Source: JANWHQ01 sp963775275 (lineage in GTDB: Bacteria > Pseudomonadota > Alphaproteobacteria > Caulobacterales > Caulobacteraceae). From it: a DNA stretch of 64,000 nt. Within the stretch, counting starts at the first letter, position 1, and the number at the start of each line of letters is the position of its first letter. Below the pieces are notes generated by a model. That model worked only from the letters and a program-made list of their open reading frames with translations. It was not told where the DNA came from and did not search any database. Position numbers and translations under genes: made by a program. Below, piece by piece: positions 8,845-17,005 of this stretch. The stretch spans positions 1 to 64,000 of the forward strand of contig CAVZII010000004.1 in the NCBI GenBank assembly GCA_963775275.1. Direction: 5' to 3'.

Positions 8845-8946
8845 TTACGAATTGCGGTGGCGGCCAATGATGGCGACAGCGCATTCATCTCGCACCGGGC
8901 CAGTCGCACGCTGGACGAGTGAGGGTCGACCGGGCCCGTCCAGGCT

Positions 8947-9297
8947 CTATGGCGCGGGGTCGAGGAAGAGCGCCTCCGGCTGGCCCTGAACGCCGGCGCC
9001 GATCATGGTCTGCCGGAGCTTGTCGGACTGCGTGTACGCCTTCGCCTTGGCGGCGTCGGCCATGTCCAGGACGACGGTCACGTCGTTGGGGTCGTCGGTC
9101 GATCGATAGACGCGGCCGTTGGTCAGGCCGGCCGCCTGCAGATTGGCGCGGTCGCGATCGAACACCGGGCGCCATCTGGCGTAGTCGGCGACCTTGTGGT
9201 GGATGATCAAGAGGCCGGCCGCATTCGCGGCGCCGGCGGCGCCGGCCATCACAAGCGCGCAGGCGGTCGCGAGCGCCAGCAGCAATGTTCGTGTCAT
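8947..9297 (-). CDS. Secreted small protein, predicted dimeric alpha-beta barrel fold
   Basis: The 116-aa protein has a clear signal peptide (MTRTLLLALATACALVMAGA) and a ribosome site GGGAGA ahead of the ATG. The mature part reads LLIIHHKVADYARWRPVFDR, then VYRSTDDPNDVTVVLDMADA. This is the pattern of small ferredoxin-like (ABM/cyclase-type) proteins with HKVxDYxxWxxxF. No enzyme activity can be assigned. It stands alone, facing the five-repeat gene. Confidence 0.65.
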   Translation of the reverse strand: MTRTLLLALATACALVMAGAAGAANAAGLLIIHHKVADYARWRPVFDRDRANLQAAGLTNGRVYRSTDDPNDVTVVLDMADAAKAKAYTQSDKLRQTMIGAGVQGQPEALFLDPAP

Positions 9298-9454
9298 GAC
9301 AGTCTCCCGTTCGTCCTGTCCGGACGCCTGTTGCGCGACCGGTCCACCCGGAACCCGGGCCGGACCTTGTCATGCGCCGACAAGCGACCGCAAGACCGAG
9401 CGCGGGGTGCGGGTGATCGACCACCTTCAGGACCTGCGGCTCGGGAAGGGCCAG

Positions 9455-9535
9455 GCCGAGTTCCCTCCCCGGCCCCCTCCACCGCTTGGCGGTCCCCTTC
9501 CCCGTTCCACGGGGGAGGACCGGCGGGGACGTCCT
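9455..9535. repeat. REP-like intergenic repeat
   Basis: The stretch CCCCTCCACCGCTTGGCGGT followed by CCCCTTCCCCGTTCCACGGGGGAGG contains nested inverted repeats. Similar units occur elsewhere in the window, for example near 31450-31490. It sits at the 3' edge of the remnant at 9536-9886 and may have disrupted it. Confidence 0.5.
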
Positions 9536-9886
9536 GCATCTGGACGTCCATCACCACTTCGGTCGCAGTCCCGGCGACGGCCGAGGCGACGCCGTCCTTG
9601 ACGGCGGCGTCCTCGAGGGTGAGCGCGATCGAGCTGATCGGCTTGCCGTTGACGCGTCGATGACCGGCTTGTCGGGGAGCTTGTCGTCCTTGGAGGCCTT
9701 GGTCCGGAACGCGTCGTGCTTGGGTTGGGCGATGAAGTCGTCGAGCATGAACTCCGCGCTCAGAGCGCCGGACAGGCTCCTGAAGTCCACGACCCTGGGC
9801 GCGGCGGCGCCGGCCAGAACAGCAGCAGGCCGTGGCGACGAGGCCGATGCGGAGCGCCGTCCTCCACCGGCGCGCGCAGAACACAA
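9536..9886 (-). pseudogene. Frameshifted remnant of a secreted protein gene
   Basis: Coding-like sequence is spread over two frames. It begins ALRIGLVATA (signal-peptide-like), changes frame to VVDFRSLSGALSAEFMLDDF and IAQPKHDAFRTKASKDDKLP, then changes back to VNGKPISSIALTLEDAA and TATEVVMDVQMQDVP. The first change needs one base removed and the second needs one base added, unlike the uniformly +1 breaks elsewhere. The end runs into a REP-like repeat, so the 3' end seems lost. I do not recognise the family. Confidence 0.4.
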
Positions 9887-10019
9887 CCTTGACTTATGCC
9901 GCAGGCCTCAGTTCATTTTTGATTGAGATCCGACAGCCGCGGCGCCGGGGGCGGCGATGGGGCGGCGTCCGGCCTGCCGGGCGGCCTCCTGGTCATCGCC
10001 GGGGAGGGGGGACGCGACG

Positions 10020-11684
10020 ATGCTCGACAAGGCCTTGCTGAACGAGGAGATCGAGGCCGCGCTCGCCGCGCCGGCGAGCGAGGATGCGGTGCTGGCGGCG
10101 ATGCGGTCGCTGGGCCTCGGGTTCATGATCGAGGCCCGGCCCGGCCAGTCGCTGGAGGACGTGGCGCGGGTGTTCCACGGCTTCAGCAGCCGCTTCGAGG
10201 TCCGCCCGGCGCTGCCGCCGCTGGACGGCCCCTCCTGGCGGGACACGGCCTTCGTGGCGGCGATCGAGGGCGTGGCCGCGCCCGACGTGACGGCCAACCC
10301 GTGGGACATCGCGCACGCGGCGCGGCTGGAGGGCGGGCTCGCCCGTGTCTATCCCGACGTGGCCGAGCCCTGGCCCGAGACGCCGCCCGAGACGCCGCAG
10401 CAAGCGGTGGCGTACGCCTCGGGATGGGAATTCGCGTGCATGTCCATCGACGGGGCCTGGAAGGTCATCCGCGGCCGGGGCCGCCGGCCCGGCCAGGGGA
10501 TCGTGATCGGCCATCCCGACACCGGCTGGGCGCCGCACCAGGTTTTCACCAAGGAGAACCTCGATCTGGAGAACCAGTTCAACTTCCTGAACAACACCCG
10601 TGACGCCCGCGACCCGGTGAAGTCGATGCAGACCGAGGCGACCGGGTCCAGCGACACCCCCGGGCACGGCACCGCCACCGCCAGCGTCATGATCGCGCCG
10701 GAGACGGGGCTGCCGATGAGGGGCGCGGCGCCCTTCGCCAAGGTCACGCCGCTGCGGTGCATCACCACGGTGGTCCAGCCGACGGAGCGCCCGATCATGG
10801 AGGCGATCGACTACGCGCGGCGCCTGAAATGCCATGTCGTCTCGCTGAGCCTCGGCGGCGGGCTGGGAACGTGGGGGCGCCTGCTCGAGCGGGCGACCAA
10901 CGACGCCATCGGCGCCGACATCATCGTCGTGGCCGCCGCCGGGCAATATGTTCCCGGCCGATATGTCGCCTGGCCGGCCCGCTATCCCAACGTCATCGGC
11001 GTGTCGGGCGTCCAACAGACCGCAGGCGGCTATGGCTTCTGGGATCAGGCCTCCAGGTTCCCCACGGGGAGCGTGGACATCTCGGCCCCGGCGACGCCGG
11101 TCATGCGCGGCCAGGCGGACCCGAACCGGACGGACCGCTTCGGGCCGAGCGACGGCACTTCCTATGCGACCGCGTTCCTCGCGGCCATCGCGGCGCTGTG
11201 GCTGTCGCACCACTTCCCGCAAGGCTATCGGGGAAGCCGCAAGGCGCAGTTCCGCTTCCGGGACCATGTGAAGTCGACGGCCCACACGCGCCATCCGGAC
11301 TACTCCGGAATCGTCCAGGCCGAGCGGCTGATGGCGACCCAACCGCCGACCGACGAGGCGGTCGCAGCCGAAGGCGCGGCGGAGGCGACCGCGGCGTCCG
11401 CGCTCGCGCGGCTGGCGGGGCAGGACGACGCCGCGGCGGCGGGACGGCTGTTGTGCGAGATGGTCCTGGGGCGCCCCGAGCCGGGGGACGAGGCGGAGGC
11501 CGACGCGCTGGGCGGCTGGACGGACGAGGTGGTGTCGCTGCTCTGCCGCGAGCCGGCCCTCGCCGCGGGGATCGCCGAAGGCATGGGGGCCAGGACGGCG
11601 GACGCGGCGGCGCTGAGGGCGCTGATCGCGCCGCATGCCTCGCAGGCCCTGGGGGATCAGTTCGCCTCGGCGGCCCCCGCCTGA
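10020..11684 (+). CDS. Subtilisin-like serine protease (S8 family), no signal peptide
   Basis: The ATG at 10020 follows GGGGAGGGGGG and is preferred over the frame's upstream start at 9957. The 554-aa protein has the S8 triad: Asp in GIVIGHPDTGW, His in GHGTATASVM, and Ser in GTSYATAFLAAIAALW. An N-terminal region of about 140 aa without a secretion signal precedes it, and a helical Ala-rich C-terminal part of about 130 aa follows. The usual oxyanion motif AAGN reads AAGQY (VVAAAGQYVPG), which is unusual. It is probably cytosolic. Target and regulation are not visible. The C-terminal end has a degenerate duplicate at about 6906-7043. Confidence 0.82.
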   Translation: MLDKALLNEEIEAALAAPASEDAVLAAMRSLGLGFMIEARPGQSLEDVARVFHGFSSRFEVRPALPPLDGPSWRDTAFVAAIEGVAAPDVTANPWDIAHAARLEGGLARVYPDVAEPWPETPPETPQQAVAYASGWEFACMSIDGAWKVIRGRGRRPGQGIVIGHPDTGWAPHQVFTKENLDLENQFNFLNNTRDARDPVKSMQTEATGSSDTPGHGTATASVMIAPETGLPMRGAAPFAKVTPLRCITTVVQPTERPIMEAIDYARRLKCHVVSLSLGGGLGTWGRLLERATNDAIGADIIVVAAAGQYVPGRYVAWPARYPNVIGVSGVQQTAGGYGFWDQASRFPTGSVDISAPATPVMRGQADPNRTDRFGPSDGTSYATAFLAAIAALWLSHHFPQGYRGSRKAQFRFRDHVKSTAHTRHPDYSGIVQAERLMATQPPTDEAVAAEGAAEATAASALARLAGQDDAAAAGRLLCEMVLGRPEPGDEAEADALGGWTDEVVSLLCREPALAAGIAEGMGARTADAAALRALIAPHASQALGDQFASAAPA

Positions 11685-11804
11685 GGGCGGCGACGGGGCG
11701 CGACGCTCGAGGAAACCAGGAACCACACGAAAAGCACGAACGGTCCGGGGCGGCCGCGGGCGCCCGTCGGGGTGAGAGGAGGCTTGCGGCAGGCCCCTCG
11801 GATG

Positions 11805-11860
11805 TCGGCCCCACCCCCCGCCTTCGGCGGGGACTTCCCCCAGAGGGGGAAGATCCGCGG
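11805..11860. repeat. REP-like intergenic repeat (GGCGGGGACTTCCCC family)
   Basis: CCTTCGGCGGGGACTTCCCC followed by CAGAGGGGGAAGAT forms an imperfect palindrome. A close copy lies at 16888-16935, between korA and korB. Confidence 0.5.
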
Positions 11861-11930
11861 CGGCGCCTGGGACGGCCGCTCGTCACTTCCTCTCCGACAG
11901 GCATGCAATGCGATCCTGTGTGCTAGACAG

Positions 11931-11943
11931 TGTGTGGCACACA
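11931..11943. promoter_or_regulatory. Palindromic operator candidate for the adjacent PadR regulator
   Basis: TGTGTG-G-CACACA is a perfect 6+1+6 inverted repeat and ends four bases before the likely PadR start codon. PadR proteins commonly repress their own operon from such sites. Autoregulation here is inference. No ribosome site is visible, so the mRNA may be leaderless, with the operator overlying the transcription start. Confidence 0.5.
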
Positions 11944-11947
11944 GTGT

Positions 11948-12301
11948 ATGACGCACAGCATGGGCGCGGACGGCGACATCTACGAGATCCTGCGGCTGGA
12001 GCTGAGGCGCGGCTCGCTGGTGCTGGCGGTGCTGGGGCTGCTGAGGGCCGAGCACTACGGCTACACCCTCAGGAAGGCGCTGGCCGCCGAGGGCGTCGAG
12101 ATCGACGAGGGCGCGCTCTATCCCATGCTGCGCCGGCTGGAGACGCAGGGCCTGCTGACCAGCCAGTGGCGCGAGGAGGACAAGCGCAACAAGCGCTTCT
12201 ACCGCCTGTCCGCCGAGGGCGAGGCGCTGCTCGGGCGGCTGGCGGAGGACCGGAGGGCGCTGAACGCGTCCCTGAACCGCATCCTGAAGGAGACCCCGTG
12301 A
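11948..12301 (+). CDS. PadR-family transcriptional regulator
   Basis: The 117-aa protein has the PadR winged helix: GSLVLAVLGLLRAEHYGYTL, then EIDEGALYPMLRRLETQGLL and KRFYRLSAEGEALL. The length is typical for the family. Start choice is uncertain: GTG at 11930, ATG at 11948 or ATG at 11960 are all in frame, and none has a clear ribosome site. Its stop overlaps the start of the next gene (TGATG), so the two are translationally coupled. PadR regulators paired with HAAS-domain membrane proteins are a recurrent two-gene arrangement in bacteria. Confidence 0.82.
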   Translation: MTHSMGADGDIYEILRLELRRGSLVLAVLGLLRAEHYGYTLRKALAAEGVEIDEGALYPMLRRLETQGLLTSQWREEDKRNKRFYRLSAEGEALLGRLAEDRRALNASLNRILKETP

Positions 12302-13302
12302 TGCAGATGCTGGACCGGTATCTCGCGGCGATCGCCCGCGAGCTGCCCAAGGCCGAGGCGCGCGACATCGTCGCCGAGCTGAAGGACACGCTGCTGTCCC
12401 AGATCGAGGAGCGGGAGGCGGGGCTGGCGCGCAAGCTGACGCGCCAGGAGCTGGAGGCGATGCTGACGGCGTTCGGCCACCCCCTGGCGGTGGCCGGCCG
12501 CTATCGCAGGACCCAGCACCTGATCGGGCCGGACGTCTTCCCCTTCTGGTGGTGGACGACCAAGCTGGTGTTCGCCGTGGCCGCGGCGATCTGGCTGGCG
12601 CTGGTGGTGATCGGCGCCCTCAGCGCGCAATCGGACGGCGCGCGGGTGATGGACCATGTGCTGAGACCCTTCTGGCCGGGGTTCCTGATGCTCTTCGGCG
12701 GCGTGACCCTGACCTTTGCGGTGATGGAGCGGCTCGGCATGGCCAAGGCGCTGCACCGGTTCAACCCGCGCCAGCTGCCGCCCGTGCGCCGGCGCGGACG
12801 CGGCCGCTTCGAGCTGGCGTTCGCCATGGCCATGGGGGTGGTGTTCCTCTTGTGGTGGCTGGGGGTGATCCACTTCCGCAACTGGCTGCCCGGACCCGTC
12901 GACATCCGGGTCGACCTGGCGCCGATCTGGATCCAGATGCGCTGGCCGATCGCGGCCCTGGCGGGGGCGGACATCCTCATCAGCGGGCTGGAGCTGGTCC
13001 GGCCGGGCTGGACGCGGACAGGGGCGGGGCTGAGCCTGGCGAAGAACCTGGCCGGCCTCTGGATCGTGTGGACCGTGCTGCAGGCCGGCCACTGGCTGGA
13101 CGTCACGTCCGCAACGGCGCCGCATCATGCCCTGCTGCAGATGCAGTACGGCTTCGACCTCGGCATGCGGCTCGGACTCACGATCTCGCTGGTCGTGCAC
13201 GCGTTCAAGGCCGCGTGGGACGTCTGGCGGCTGGTCCGGGCGCTGTTCGAGGGCGGCGTCGGCGCGGGGACGCGGGCCGGGGCGAACGGCGCGGCGGCGT
13301 AG
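12301..13302 (+). CDS. HAAS-like domain membrane protein, partner of PadR
   Basis: The ATG at 12301 overlaps the PadR stop. The 333-aa protein starts with a helical HAAS-like domain (residues about 1-60: ARELPKAEARDIVAELKDTL, LTRQELEAMLTAFGHP). About six membrane spans follow, beginning at LVFAVAAAIWLALVVIGAL. HAAS domains next to PadR are thought to act as a signalling adaptor at the membrane. The identity of the signal and the regulated genes is unknown. It ends in a Gly/Ala-rich tail. Confidence 0.72.
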   Translation: MQMLDRYLAAIARELPKAEARDIVAELKDTLLSQIEEREAGLARKLTRQELEAMLTAFGHPLAVAGRYRRTQHLIGPDVFPFWWWTTKLVFAVAAAIWLALVVIGALSAQSDGARVMDHVLRPFWPGFLMLFGGVTLTFAVMERLGMAKALHRFNPRQLPPVRRRGRGRFELAFAMAMGVVFLLWWLGVIHFRNWLPGPVDIRVDLAPIWIQMRWPIAALAGADILISGLELVRPGWTRTGAGLSLAKNLAGLWIVWTVLQAGHWLDVTSATAPHHALLQMQYGFDLGMRLGLTISLVVHAFKAAWDVWRLVRALFEGGVGAGTRAGANGAAA

Positions 13303-13331
13303 GCTCCAGGAGCATCCCCCAGCCGGATGGG

Positions 13332-14108
13332 CTAGCGGCGGGCGAAGAGGAGGTCGCTCCAGCGCCAGTCGCGCTCGCCCAGCGCCAGGCGCCCGCCGCC
13401 GGGACCGTCGTCGAGGCTGATCAGGACCAGGCCGTGCATCGGCTCGGCGCGGCAGGCCTCGGGCGCGAAGGCGACCTCGAGCATGATGGCCTGGCGCACG
13501 CCGGCCAGGCCCTTGCCGTCCTGGCCGGCGCTGCGGATCCAGTCGCCGTTCCACAGGAGGAGCGCGTCCCGCGGGCCGCCGGCGAGACGGCGGGCGTCGG
13601 CGACCTCGGCCTGGATGCGGGCGTCGCGGCGCAGGGCCTGCTGGATCCGGCGGATCATGTCGCAGCCGCGCCCGGCGCCCGAACCGCCCGGGCCGTCGCC
13701 CCCGCCCGCGGTCAGCGCGCCGGCGAGAGCGCCTTCGCCCAGGACGGACGGCGGGCCCTGGGGCGCGGTCGCGGCCACGGGGATGGAGACCGGCGCGGGC
13801 GGACGGGCCCGGGGCGCGGGAGCGGCCGGCGCCGGCGGCAGCGGGCGGGGCCTGGCGCGCGGCGCGGCGGGGGACCTGGCCTCGGCCCGGGCCGGCGGCG
13901 GCGAAGGCGGCGCCAGCGGCGGGGCCAGCGAGATCGAGACCGCCCGCGGCTCGAACAGGCGCGCGGGGCGCGGCTCGGCGCCGATGAGGACGAACAGCAG
14001 CACGGCGTGGACGGCCGCGGTCAAGCCGCCCGCGGCGAGGCGGCGGCGCCAGCGCGGCCGGCGCGGCGGCGGGGCGGCGGGACCGGAAAGGAAGGGGCGA
14101 TCGTCCAT
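13332..14108 (-). CDS. Inner-membrane-anchored proline-rich TonB-like protein
   Basis: The 258-aa protein has a basic N-terminus and one membrane span (LTAAVHAVLLFVLIGA, about residues 29-44). A long Pro/Ala-rich spacer follows (about 50-115) and then a globular periplasmic domain from GCDMIRRIQQALRRD onward. This architecture is TonB-like, but the C-terminal domain lacks a recognisable TonB-C hairpin. It converges on the PadR/HAAS pair with a 29-bp gap. A trans-periplasmic role is likely; the function is otherwise unknown. Confidence 0.62.
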   Translation of the reverse strand: MDDRPFLSGPAAPPPRRPRWRRRLAAGGLTAAVHAVLLFVLIGAEPRPARLFEPRAVSISLAPPLAPPSPPPARAEARSPAAPRARPRPLPPAPAAPAPRARPPAPVSIPVAATAPQGPPSVLGEGALAGALTAGGGDGPGGSGAGRGCDMIRRIQQALRRDARIQAEVADARRLAGGPRDALLLWNGDWIRSAGQDGKGLAGVRQAIMLEVAFAPEACRAEPMHGLVLISLDDGPGGGRLALGERDWRWSDLLFARR

Positions 14109-14312
14109 CGGGCTCCAGCAGGACCGGCTTCGGCCCGGCCGGCAAGAGCACGCGGCCGCGTCAGCATCGTGGCGCCTTGGCCGTAGCCGGCGCGCCTACG
14201 GCCAAGGCGGCGCCGTGCGGCCATGTCCGCGCCATTCGAACGCCACGGCGGATCGTTCAGCATGGACTGCGCGTTTGCGCGTCGGAGGGGGCTGGCAGGA
14301 AAGGAACCTAAC

Positions 14313-14882
14313 TTGACCAAGACCATCCTCAGGACGGGGGCGTTGGCTGGGGCTGCGCTGGCGGCGCTGGCCATGGGCGGGTGCGCGACCAAGGGATTCG
14401 TGCGCGACCAGGTGGCCCAGGAGGACGTGCGCGTCTCGAACGTGGACGCCACGGCCACGGACGCCCAGGGCACGGCCCGCGACGCGCTGGACCGCGCCAA
14501 TGCGGCGCACAAGCTGGCGCAGGGCAAGTTCCTCTACCAGGTGGTGCTGTCCGACGACTCGGTGAAGTTCCCGACGGATGCGCACCAGCTGTCGCCGGAG
14601 GCGGACGCCAGGCTGGACGAGCTGGCCGACCGGCTGAAGAGCCAGAACCAGAACGTCTACCTGGAGATCCAGGGTCACACCGACGCCACCGGGACCAAGG
14701 ACTACAACGACAAGCTCGGCGAGGAGCGGGCCGAGGCCGTGCGCCGGTACCTGAACGAGCACGGCGTGGCGCTGAACCGGATGGCGACCATCTCCTACGG
14801 CGAGGACGCGCCGGTGGCCTCCAACGACACCCGCGACGGCCGCGCCCAGAACCGGCGGGTGGTGATCGTCGTGCTGTCGTGA
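14313..14882 (+). CDS. OmpA/Pal-like outer-membrane lipoprotein (copy 1)
   Basis: The TTG start at 14313 follows AAGGAA with a 6-nt spacer. It gives a lipoprotein signal ending ALAMGGC (lipobox, Cys about residue 24). A helical region of about 50 aa follows (VRDQVAQEDVRVSNVDATAT). The OmpA domain then carries SVKFPTDAHQLSPEADARLD, YLEIQGHTDATGTKDYN, and NRRVVIVVLS. OmpA domains bind peptidoglycan diaminopimelate through the conserved Asp and Arg, both present. The gene is followed by a close paralogue on the same strand, evidence of tandem duplication. Confidence 0.85.
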   Translation: MTKTILRTGALAGAALAALAMGGCATKGFVRDQVAQEDVRVSNVDATATDAQGTARDALDRANAAHKLAQGKFLYQVVLSDDSVKFPTDAHQLSPEADARLDELADRLKSQNQNVYLEIQGHTDATGTKDYNDKLGEERAEAVRRYLNEHGVALNRMATISYGEDAPVASNDTRDGRAQNRRVVIVVLS

Positions 14883-15097
14883 GCTTCCATCTCCCATAGA
14901 CGAGCGACTGGGCCCCTTCCTCTCCCTGTTGGAGGGGAAGGGGGAGGCTGCGTTCGAACGCCGCAGGCCGCGATGCAAGCTTGGCCGTGGTTGACATCGT
15001 CCGGCCACGGTTGAGTCATCTGAACGCCATCGCGTTCGCCCGAATCTGCGTCCCCGCAAGGCGCCGGCGCGCGACGCCGCAGAAAAGGGGAACGAGG

Positions 15098-15667
15098 ATG
15101 AGAAGGACCATCCTGAAGGCGGGCGCCGCCGCGGGCGTGATGATGCTGGCCGCGGCGGCGAGCGGCTGCGCCACCAAGGGCTTCGTGCGCGGCCAGGTGG
15201 CCCAGGAGGACCAGCGGGTCTCGCAGGTCGGCTCCACGGCGAGCGAGGCCCGCGGCACGGCGCGCGAGGCGCTGGACCGCGCCAATGCGGCGCACAAGCT
15301 GGCGGAGGGCAAGTTCCTCTACCAGGTGGTGCTCTCGGACAACTCGGTGAAGTTCCCGACGGACGGATCAGCCCTGTCGGACGAGGCCAGGGCGCGGCTG
15401 GACGAGCTGGCCGACCGGCTGAAGAGCGAGAACCGGAACGTCTACCTGGAGATCCAGGGCCACACCGACGCGCGCGGCAGCGAGGCGCACAACAATGCGC
15501 TGGGCCTGGCGCGTGCCGAGGCGGTGAGGCTTTATCTGAACCAGCAGGGCGTGCCGCTGAACCGGATGTCGACCATCTCCTACGGCAAGACCACGCCCGT
15601 GGCGCCCAACGACACGGCCGAAGGCCGATCGCAGAACCGGCGAGTGGTGATCATCGTCCTGGTGTGA
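15098..15667 (+). CDS. OmpA/Pal-like outer-membrane lipoprotein (copy 2)
   Basis: The ATG at 15098 follows GAAAAGGGGAACGAGG. The lipobox is AAASGC. The protein is nearly the same length and layout as the gene at 14313 (both 189 aa), with shared segments such as ALDRANAAHKLA and GKFLYQVVLSD. The OmpA domain shows YLEIQGHTDARGSEAHN and NRRVVIIVLV. The 215-bp gap between the two copies holds a REP-like unit at about 14905-14955. It probably tethers the outer membrane to peptidoglycan. Confidence 0.85.
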   Translation: MRRTILKAGAAAGVMMLAAAASGCATKGFVRGQVAQEDQRVSQVGSTASEARGTAREALDRANAAHKLAEGKFLYQVVLSDNSVKFPTDGSALSDEARARLDELADRLKSENRNVYLEIQGHTDARGSEAHNNALGLARAEAVRLYLNQQGVPLNRMSTISYGKTTPVAPNDTAEGRSQNRRVVIIVLV

Positions 15668-15734
15668 ACTCCCTTCTTCCATAGGGAGAAGGAGGGGCCC
15701 GGACGCGACGCGGGCGGGAGGATGAGGGGTTGGG

Positions 15735-15811
15735 ACCGCGAACGGGCGAAACCCCTCACCTTCCCAGCCCTGCGGGCAGGACCCCTTCCTCTCCCGATGG
15801 GAGAGGAGACC
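15735..15811. repeat. REP-like intergenic repeat (CTCACCTTCCC ... CTCTCCC family)
   Basis: CCCCTCACCTTCCCAGCCCT, a GCGGGCAGG element and CCCCTTCCTCTCCCGATGGG AGAGGAG make nested inverted repeats between convergent genes. The family recurs at about 21040-21200, 23732-23867 and 34420-34555. It may serve as a bidirectional terminator here. Confidence 0.55.
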
Positions 15812-16867
15812 TTACCTCAGCGATGCGTTCAGGCGGTCCAGGGCCGCGGCGCCGGGGACGAGCTCGTCGTCGCCGAGCTGGTTCAGCGGCCGCTCGACGG
15901 TGTCGAGGTAGTCGTGCAACTCCTCGGCGTCCGGCTCGACATAGAGCAGGCCGGTGACGATCTCGCCCTCCACCTGGCGCTCCATCAGGTAGCGGAGGGC
16001 GCGGGCCCGGTCGGACGGGTCGTAGTGGGCCGAGACCTTGCGAAGGCGCAGCACCGAGCCGTCGTGCTGGGTGACCAGCTCCACCGTGCCGGGTTCCTGG
16101 TCCATGGTGATGGGCTCGCGGGCCTCGATGACGTCGAGCCGGTTCACCGCCTCGTTATGCTCGCGCACATAATCGAAGCTCTTGGTCGAGCCGGGGTGGT
16201 TGTTGAAGGCCACGCACGGGCTGATCACGTCCAGGAAGGCCGCGCCCTTGTGCAGCAGGGCGGCCTTGATCAGGGGCACGAGCTGGGCCTTGTCGCCCGA
16301 GAAGCTGCGCGCCACGAAGGAGGCGCCGAGCTGGAGCGCCAGGCCCACCATGTCGATGGGGCTGTCGGTGTTGACCTGGCCTTTCTTGGACTTGGAGCCG
16401 CGGTCGGCGGTGGCGGAGAACTGGCCCTTGGTCAGGCCGTACACGCCGTTGTTCTCGACGATGTAGACCATGTTCACGCCGCGGCGGATGGCGTGGGCGA
16501 ACTGGCCAAGGCCGATGGAGGCCGAATCGCCGTCGCCGGAGACGCCGAGGTAGATCAGCTCGCGGTTGGCGAGGTTGGCGCCGGTCAGCACCGAGGGCAT
16601 GCGGCCGTGGACGGTGTTGAAGCCGTGCGCGGCGCCCAGGAAATAGGTCGGGGTCTTGGACGAGCAGCCGATGCCGGAGAGCTTGGCGATGCGGTGCGGC
16701 TCCAGCTCGAGCTCGAAGCAGGCCTGGACGATGGCGGCGGAGATGGAGTCGTGCCCGCAGCCGGCGCAAAGCGTCGAGACCGAGCCCTCGTAGTCGCGGT
16801 GGGTGAACCCCAGCCGGTTGGTCGGCAGGTCGGGGTGATGCAGCCTGGGCTTGGTGATGAAGGTCAT
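15812..16867 (-). CDS. korB: 2-oxoacid:ferredoxin oxidoreductase, beta (thiamine-diphosphate) subunit
   Basis: The 351-aa protein matches KorB-type subunits. It has CAGCGHDSI near residue 35, IGCSSKTPTYFLGAAHGFN, the ThDP-binding GVSGDGDSASIGLGQF, and ENNGVYGLTKGQFSAT. With KorA it oxidatively decarboxylates a 2-oxoacid (2-oxoglutarate in the best-known enzymes) to the acyl-CoA and reduces ferredoxin. It is the last gene of the minus-strand set that begins at 20904. A 138-bp REP-containing gap separates it from korA. Confidence 0.9.
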   Translation of the reverse strand: MTFITKPRLHHPDLPTNRLGFTHRDYEGSVSTLCAGCGHDSISAAIVQACFELELEPHRIAKLSGIGCSSKTPTYFLGAAHGFNTVHGRMPSVLTGANLANRELIYLGVSGDGDSASIGLGQFAHAIRRGVNMVYIVENNGVYGLTKGQFSATADRGSKSKKGQVNTDSPIDMVGLALQLGASFVARSFSGDKAQLVPLIKAALLHKGAAFLDVISPCVAFNNHPGSTKSFDYVREHNEAVNRLDVIEAREPITMDQEPGTVELVTQHDGSVLRLRKVSAHYDPSDRARALRYLMERQVEGEIVTGLLYVEPDAEELHDYLDTVERPLNQLGDDELVPGAAALDRLNASLR

Positions 16868-16884
16868 GGTGACGGCCGTGCGTT

Positions 16885-16990
16885 GGAGCCCCCTTCCGCC
16901 GGCTTCGCCGGGGACTTCCCCGACGGGGGAAGACTTCAGCGGGGCTGATCTCCCCCCTGTGGGGGGAGTACGGCCGAAGGCCGGGAGGGG
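16885..16990. repeat. REP-like repeats between korA and korB
   Basis: CGGCTTCGCCGGGGACTTCC then CCGACGGGGGAAGAC matches the unit at 11805-11860. A second palindromic unit follows (CTCCCCCCTGTGGGGGGAG). Confidence 0.55.
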
Positions 16991-17005
16991 GGCTGTGCGG
17001 ACTAG

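Noticed and set aside
13332..14108. A true TonB energy transducer
   Set aside because: It has the anchor and Pro-rich spacer, but the C-terminal TonB hairpin is not recognisable and no ExbB/ExbD lies nearby.
15722..16948. Long plus-strand frame over korB
   Set aside because: It is the antisense shadow of a clear korB and consists of low-complexity Val/Gly/Asp text.
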